From: JBBKWU01 sp037969035
Lineage (GTDB): Bacteria; Pseudomonadota; Alphaproteobacteria; Micavibrionales; Micavibrionaceae
Assembly (NCBI GenBank): GCA_037969035.1
Contig: JBBKWU010000024.1
Span: 1-27,850, forward strand
Reading direction: 5' to 3'
DNA: 27,850 nucleotides
The translations under genes and the position numbers were made by a program. Of this stretch, positions 24,067-27,850 are shown in pieces. A model generated the notes under the pieces. The model searched no databases, had not been told where the DNA came from, and saw only the letters and a list, made by a program, of their open reading frames with translations. Position 1 is the first letter of the stretch; each line of letters starts with the position of its first letter.

Positions 24067-24875
24067 CAAACGGCATCTCCGTGCTCGGCGATCATACTTT
24101 CCGCGCGTGCGACGTCTTCGGGGGAGTCGATGCCTGCTTGGGCAAGGCCGAGGTCGACTTCGAGCATAACCGTTTGGATGGTGATGTCGTTTTCTAAAAA
24201 GCGGAGCTGCTCTAGCCCTTCGAGCTTCTCATAGTAGCCTTGGGGCAAGGCGACAAAACGTTCCAAAATATCGGTGCGATAACCATAGAGGCCGAGATGT
24301 TGGTAAACAGGTGAAAACTCGCCGCTTTCGCGCATCGCGTCTTCTTTGCGGATGGCGGGGATGATGTTTTTGCTGAACCACAGGGCTTTGCCGTGTTGGT
24401 CGATGGTGGCGGTGGTGCCGCTAAACGGTGTTAATTCTTTGTGCAGGCGCAGCGCGTCGAGCTCTTGCCAGCGGAGGTTTACGATCGGGGTGATGACCTC
24501 GATCGTGTCGTTTTTTGTGACGGCTTCTAACATTTGCGCAATGGCTTGCGGTGGTGTGAACGGCGCATCACCTTGCAGGCTGAAGAGGAAATCATAGTCT
24601 TTGCCGCTTTTTTGGGCAGCTTCTAACACGCGGTCCGACCCCGTGGCGCAATCGTCAGAGGTCATGATGCAATGGGCACCAATATTGGCGCAATGGTGTT
24701 CAATGCGCTCATCTTCGGTGGCAACCATGATGTCGATATCATCAAACGGGGCGGCGGCTTTGTGCGCGAGTTTTACCACGCGCTCGAGCATGCTCATCCC
24801 TGCAATCTCCACGAGTGGCTTCCCCGGAAAACGGGTGGAGCCATAGCGGGCAGGGATGATAATCGCGGTTTTCAT
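24066..24875 (-). CDS. kdsB: 3-deoxy-manno-octulosonate cytidylyltransferase
   Basis: KdsB activates Kdo with CTP to give CMP-Kdo for LPS inner-core synthesis. The nucleotide-binding start IIPARYGSTRFPGKPL (6-21), VATEDERI, TSDDCATGSDRV, the metal-binding LQGDAPF and HLGLYGYR are visible. Two spots differ from the common form: QGDEP reads QGDAP, and the YFSR motif reads WFSK. At 269 residues it is slightly longer than usual. A relative acting on another acidic sugar is possible but less likely. It starts the kdsB, O-antigen-ligase-like and phosphatase group, all of which overlap by a few bases. Confidence 0.87.
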   Translation of the reverse strand: MKTAIIIPARYGSTRFPGKPLVEIAGMSMLERVVKLAHKAAAPFDDIDIMVATEDERIEHHCANIGAHCIMTSDDCATGSDRVLEAAQKSGKDYDFLFSLQGDAPFTPPQAIAQMLEAVTKNDTIEVITPIVNLRWQELDALRLHKELTPFSGTTATIDQHGKALWFSKNIIPAIRKEDAMRESGEFSPVYQHLGLYGYRTDILERFVALPQGYYEKLEGLEQLRFLENDITIQTVMLEVDLGLAQAGIDSPEDVARAESMIAEHGDAV

Positions 24876-24888
24876 TTTTTGTTCTCTA

Positions 24889-24912
24889 TTTTTGTTTTTG
24901 TTTTTGTTTTTG
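24889..24912. repeat. Hexamer tandem repeat, four units
   Basis: Four perfect copies of TTTTTG lie 13 bp upstream of the kdsB start (CAAAAA on the transcribed strand). Changes in copy number would move upstream elements relative to the start without affecting a reading frame. Confidence 0.8.
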
Positions 24913-24915
24913 TCT

Positions 24916-24989
24916 TGTCATTCTGAGCGTTAGCGAAGAATCTCTATGGTTTGATTATGATAAGATCCTTCACTTCGTTCAGGATGACA
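24916..24989. repeat. Dispersed palindromic repeat, copy 3
   Basis: TGTCATTCTGAGCG at the left and TTCAGGATGACA at the right are the arms of a 74-bp imperfect hairpin in the gap between yejA and kdsB. It is closely related to the translated copy at 21641-21717. It may act as a transcription or mRNA-stability boundary downstream of yejA. Confidence 0.8.
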
Positions 24990-25009
24990 GCTTGTATTTA
25001 CTCCATTAT

Positions 25010-26851
25010 TTACTCTGGTTGCTCCCACCATGTTGTGGTGATTTGGGGGCTGATCGGGGAGAGTGTCTCAGGGTGTTTGAATTTGTTCCACCACGCCAGA
25101 CGCCAATGCGAGATATGCCATTGCGGAATGACGTAGTAATTCCATTGCAAGATACGATCAAGCGCATGGACATGATCAACGAGATCTTCGCGAGATTTTG
25201 CCTGAATGATATCTTCGATGATCGCATCCACAGCCGTATTTTTAACGCCCATGTAATTGCGCGAACCATTCATATCAGCCTTCTCACTACCCCAAAAATC
25301 ACGCTGTTCGTTGCCCGGGGATTCGGATTGGCCAAAGCTCATGATCGTCATGTCATAGTCAAAATTGGTCATGCGGTTTTGGTATTGCGCGGGGTCAACA
25401 ACGCGGAAATTCGCCTGTACGCCGATTTTTTTCAGGTTCTGAATGAACGGCAAAACCCATTTTTCAAACACAGGGTTGTTGTCGATGATTTCAAATTCCA
25501 GACGCTTGCCTGTTTTTTCATGAACGCGGATACCATCAGCGCCGAGCTTGTAACCAGCAGCCTCAAGCGTATTCATCGCTGTTTGCAGGTTTTTACGGGC
25601 GTTACCGCTGCCGTCTGTTGTTGGCGGTTGGTATTCTTCGGTGAAAACTTCGGGCGGGATTTGATCGCGGTATTTTTCCAAAATTTCTAGCTCGTTACCT
25701 GTCGGAAGGCCGCTTGATTCAAGGTCAGAGTTTGAGAAATAGCTGCGTGTGCGTTTGTAGCTGCCATAGGCAAATTGCTTGTTTGACCAGTCAAAATCAA
25801 AGGCATAGCCCAAGGCTTTGCGGACTTCGCGGTCGGCAAACATGTCGCGGCGGGTGTTGAAGGCAAATCCTTGCAAGCCTTGCGGGCGTTGATGTCCGAT
25901 TTCTTCTTTGACGATGCGACCATCATTGACGGGTTGTGCGTTATAAGATTGCGCCCAGAGTTTGGCGTTATTTTCCTCGCGCACATCATATTCACCCGCA
26001 AAGAAGGCTTCGAGCGCAACATCGCCGTCACGGTAATAATCATAAACAACGCGGTCAAAGTTATAGCGGCCTTTGTTCATCGGTAAGTCTTTGCCCCACC
26101 AATTATCGGCGCGGACATATTCGATGGATTTACCAGCAGAAACATTACCGACTTTATAAGGGCCACTACCCATTGGGGCATCGAGCGAGGTTTTATCGAA
26201 CTCACGACCTTCCCAAAAGTGCTTTGGCAGGATGCTGAGTTGGCTGATGATCAGCGGAAGCTCGGCATTGCCTCGGTGTTTAAAGGTGAACAGAACGGTG
26301 CGTTCGTTTTTGGCTTCGACTTTATCGACGTCGCCGTAATAGGCTTTGAAAAACGGTGTGCCTTTTTCCATCATGATGTTGAATGTCCAAACCACATCTT
26401 CGGCGGTGATTGGTTTACCGTCTTGCCATTTGGCTTCGGGGCGCAGGTTAAACGCAACCCAGCTACGATCTTCTGGCAGCATAATGCTCTCGGCCAGAAG
26501 GCCATACATGGAGAACGGTTCGTCATAGCTTTGATCCATCAAACTCTCGTACACAAGACCTGTGCCGAGGAAGCTCATGCCCGCAGCAGGGGAGCCTTTG
26601 ATAATGAACGGGTTTAGGGAATCATATGTACCAACGACATGGTTTTTGATTGTGCCGCCCTTGGGCGCCTCAACATTCACATAGTCAAAATGCGCAAAGT
26701 CAGGCGCGTATTTCACTGTGCCATGCATGGCAACACCGTGCTGTGGGGTGACCGATGATATGTCGATGCTTTGGTTGTTATCTTGGGCAAATGCGAGAGA
26801 GCTCGCAACAATTCCGAAAGCAAGTAGGGCAAGAGAGGCAAAACGGTACAT
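25010..26851 (-). CDS. yejA: Oligopeptide ABC transporter substrate-binding protein YejA
   Basis: This periplasmic binding protein of the SBP family 5 has 613 residues. A signal peptide (MYRFASLALLAFGIVASSLAFA, cleaved before QDNN) is followed by HGVAMHGTVKYAPDFAHFDYVNVEAPKGGT, WQDGKPITAEDVVWTFN, SGPYKVG and YNFDRVVYDYYRDGDVALEAFFAGEYD, which match the YejA group. It delivers oligopeptides to YejB/YejE. I chose the ATG at 26851: AAAGGA lies about 7 nt upstream and the signal peptide begins there; a frame from 26887 would put residues before it. It is the first gene of the scattered yej run, with kdsB 134 bp downstream. Confidence 0.95.
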   Translation of the reverse strand: MYRFASLALLAFGIVASSLAFAQDNNQSIDISSVTPQHGVAMHGTVKYAPDFAHFDYVNVEAPKGGTIKNHVVGTYDSLNPFIIKGSPAAGMSFLGTGLVYESLMDQSYDEPFSMYGLLAESIMLPEDRSWVAFNLRPEAKWQDGKPITAEDVVWTFNIMMEKGTPFFKAYYGDVDKVEAKNERTVLFTFKHRGNAELPLIISQLSILPKHFWEGREFDKTSLDAPMGSGPYKVGNVSAGKSIEYVRADNWWGKDLPMNKGRYNFDRVVYDYYRDGDVALEAFFAGEYDVREENNAKLWAQSYNAQPVNDGRIVKEEIGHQRPQGLQGFAFNTRRDMFADREVRKALGYAFDFDWSNKQFAYGSYKRTRSYFSNSDLESSGLPTGNELEILEKYRDQIPPEVFTEEYQPPTTDGSGNARKNLQTAMNTLEAAGYKLGADGIRVHEKTGKRLEFEIIDNNPVFEKWVLPFIQNLKKIGVQANFRVVDPAQYQNRMTNFDYDMTIMSFGQSESPGNEQRDFWGSEKADMNGSRNYMGVKNTAVDAIIEDIIQAKSREDLVDHVHALDRILQWNYYVIPQWHISHWRLAWWNKFKHPETLSPISPQITTTWWEQPE

Positions 26852-26892
26852 TTTCAATCCTTTGTCATGGCAGCGATTCTTAAACAAACTCT

Positions 26893-26920
26893 ACAATAAA
26901 ACATCGTACGACAATGTCAC
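26893..26920 (-). promoter_or_regulatory. Putative promoter for yejA
   Basis: On the minus strand GTGACA (26915-26920), a 16-bp spacer and TATTGT (26893-26898) lie about 40 bp upstream of yejA. The matches to the sigma70 consensus are 5/6 and 4/6. Motif reading only. Confidence 0.4.
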
Positions 26921-26933
26921 CACTTGATATTCA

Positions 26934-26963
26934 TTGACATAAACTGATTGTGGATTGTAAGTT
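26934..26963 (+). promoter_or_regulatory. Putative promoter for the 26993 gene
   Basis: A perfect TTGACA at 26934-26939 is followed at 16-18 bp by TGTAAG/TAAGTT, a weak -10. It lies in the 141-bp divergent gap between yejA and the gene at 26993. Confidence 0.35.
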
Positions 26964-26992
26964 ACACTCAAACAAATTTAGGGAGCGATGTA

Positions 26993-27685
26993 ATGACTAA
27001 GAAAAGCTGGGGTAAGGGATTAAGATACGCGCTAACGCAGGCCGCGGAAACGGTAACGGGCGGCGCAAAAAGTGCTGTGGATTACGGTGTTGATAGTGCG
27101 CGCTCTGCTTTGAGCACTGCGGAAAAAGAAATGCTGCGCGCTTATTATGCGACAACAGATACGGTTTTAGGTGCTGTACGGGGTGCGCGTAATGCTGCCG
27201 CAGATGTTGTGCGGCACGGCGGGGCACTTGCGGGCGCTGCAGGCGGGATAGCAGGAGAAGTGTCTTTGATTATGGCAGGCGGCTTTCCGTTTTTGGTTTT
27301 GGGAGGTTTACCCTCTAGCCTTGGTCATGCGTTCGCACAGCAATGCGCCAAAGCGTCAATTAGCTTTCGCGGTACAGAACCACAATTTATCGGTGTGCGT
27401 CAGGAAGAAGCCATGATGAAGATTTTTGGCGCGGAAGATCGTGTGTTTGCAGTAATGTATGATCCAAATTATATCTTTGCAGATGAAGCTGGTTTTGCGC
27501 AGCTTGATGAAGAAAATCTTGCGAGACGCGGCGCTTTTTTTGCCAATGATAGACGGTCTAAAGCGACATTTACAGCGGCATTAATTGCGGTTCAGGAAAC
27601 AAAATTAAAGATCGGTCTAGCGCTGCATTTGCCAAATGTCAGCCAAAGCATTGAAACAGGTGTGACACTAAAACCAAAGCCTTAA
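26993..27685 (+). CDS. Hypothetical protein with central hydrophobic region
   Basis: The 230-residue product is not recognised. Residues 1-75 are Ala-rich and amphipathic (TQAAETVTGGAKSAVDYGVDSARSALS), suggesting a long helix. Residues about 77-112 are Gly/Ala-rich and hydrophobic and could be one or two membrane segments. The C-terminal half is soluble. The ATG at 26993 has GGGAG about 7 nt upstream. A TTG-initiated frame from 26948 has no such support. It is divergent from yejA and lies just before an IS3-family insertion, so its downstream region may be disrupted. Confidence 0.75.
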   Translation: MTKKSWGKGLRYALTQAAETVTGGAKSAVDYGVDSARSALSTAEKEMLRAYYATTDTVLGAVRGARNAAADVVRHGGALAGAAGGIAGEVSLIMAGGFPFLVLGGLPSSLGHAFAQQCAKASISFRGTEPQFIGVRQEEAMMKIFGAEDRVFAVMYDPNYIFADEAGFAQLDEENLARRGAFFANDRRSKATFTAALIAVQETKLKIGLALHLPNVSQSIETGVTLKPKP

Positions 27686-27731
27686 TTACTTTATAGCGGG
27701 CCGTTGACCGATGCTTTTGTCGAGAGCATGG

Positions 27732-27850
27732 TGACCCGCCCCCTATAAATGAGTCCATCTCCAGAGTGAATCTGGTTATGTTTTGGAACATTTATTAGGA
27801 GGATTAAAAATGGCAAGAAAGAATTATACGGCGGAACAAATTATTGGTCA
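27732..27850 (+). mobile_element. Left end of an IS3-family insertion sequence
   Basis: TGACCCGCCCCCTATAAATG at 27732-27751 looks like an IS3-family terminal repeat, beginning with TGA and rich in C, and lies 78 bp before the orfA start. The right end is outside the window, so the terminal repeat and target duplication cannot be confirmed. Just before it, ATGCT...AGCAT (27710-27728) forms an 8-bp hairpin that may be the remains of the previous gene's terminator. Confidence 0.6.
27810..27850 (+). CDS. IS3-family transposase OrfA, N-terminal fragment
   Basis: The first 13 codons read MARKNYTAEQIIG, the characteristic start of IS3-family OrfA, which carries a helix-turn-helix for binding the terminal repeats. 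AGGAGG lies about 7 nt before the ATG. The frame is open to the window edge. OrfB would follow by a programmed frameshift in intact elements, which cannot be seen here. Confidence 0.8.
   Translation, partial: MARKNYTAEQIIG

Overview
This window looks like a piece of an alphaproteobacterial chromosome of moderate GC content. The best evidence is a ChpT-type histidine phosphotransferase, a protein known from the alphaproteobacterial CtrA cell-cycle phosphorelay. A Yej-type oligopeptide ABC transporter, a Kdo-activating enzyme and an O-antigen-ligase-like protein show a Gram-negative envelope with LPS. A relative of the Micavibrio/Rhodospirillales group is possible, but I cannot place the genus. 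Most genes lie on the minus strand. I see no rRNA, tRNA or CRISPR array.

Left end (1-3482, minus): three unrecognised genes. The first runs off the window. It is an open frame of at least 641 codons with an Asp/Ala-rich repeat region near its C-terminal side. Upstream of it are two small membrane proteins that look like diverged tandem paralogues. The two promoter regions of this block share short sequence motifs.

Core block (3626-9837, minus), in transcription order: galU, a phosphoglucomutase/phosphomannomutase, chpT, a single-domain response regulator, a divergent CheR-like methyltransferase, and purH. The first three overlap, so phosphorelay and sugar-nucleotide genes appear transcriptionally coupled.

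Middle (10010-13810): a secreted hypothetical protein, a membrane-anchored J-domain protein, an M24B Xaa-Pro aminopeptidase, another secreted hypothetical protein, and rpsU (bS21) with a TTG start and a clear terminator. Next to rpsU is a 109-bp inverted-repeat element.

Yej region (14126-26851, minus), in transcription order: yejA, kdsB, an O-antigen-ligase-like protein with a TPR-like tail, a histidine-phosphatase-family protein, yejB, a small acidic protein, yejE, a GNAT acetyltransferase, an M20 amidohydrolase, a second related GNAT, and yejF. The four transporter subunits are all present but are separated by envelope and amide-processing genes. Three copies of a dispersed palindromic repeat occur here. 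One lies inside the histidine phosphatase gene and is translated in frame. The 460-bp gap between the M20 gene and the second GNAT holds nested inverted repeats, a terminator-like hairpin and a possible RBS-sequestering stem. I read this as a candidate cis-regulatory leader RNA.

Right end (26993-27850, plus): an unrecognised protein gene, then the left end of an IS3-family element whose orfA begins at 27810 and is cut by the window edge.
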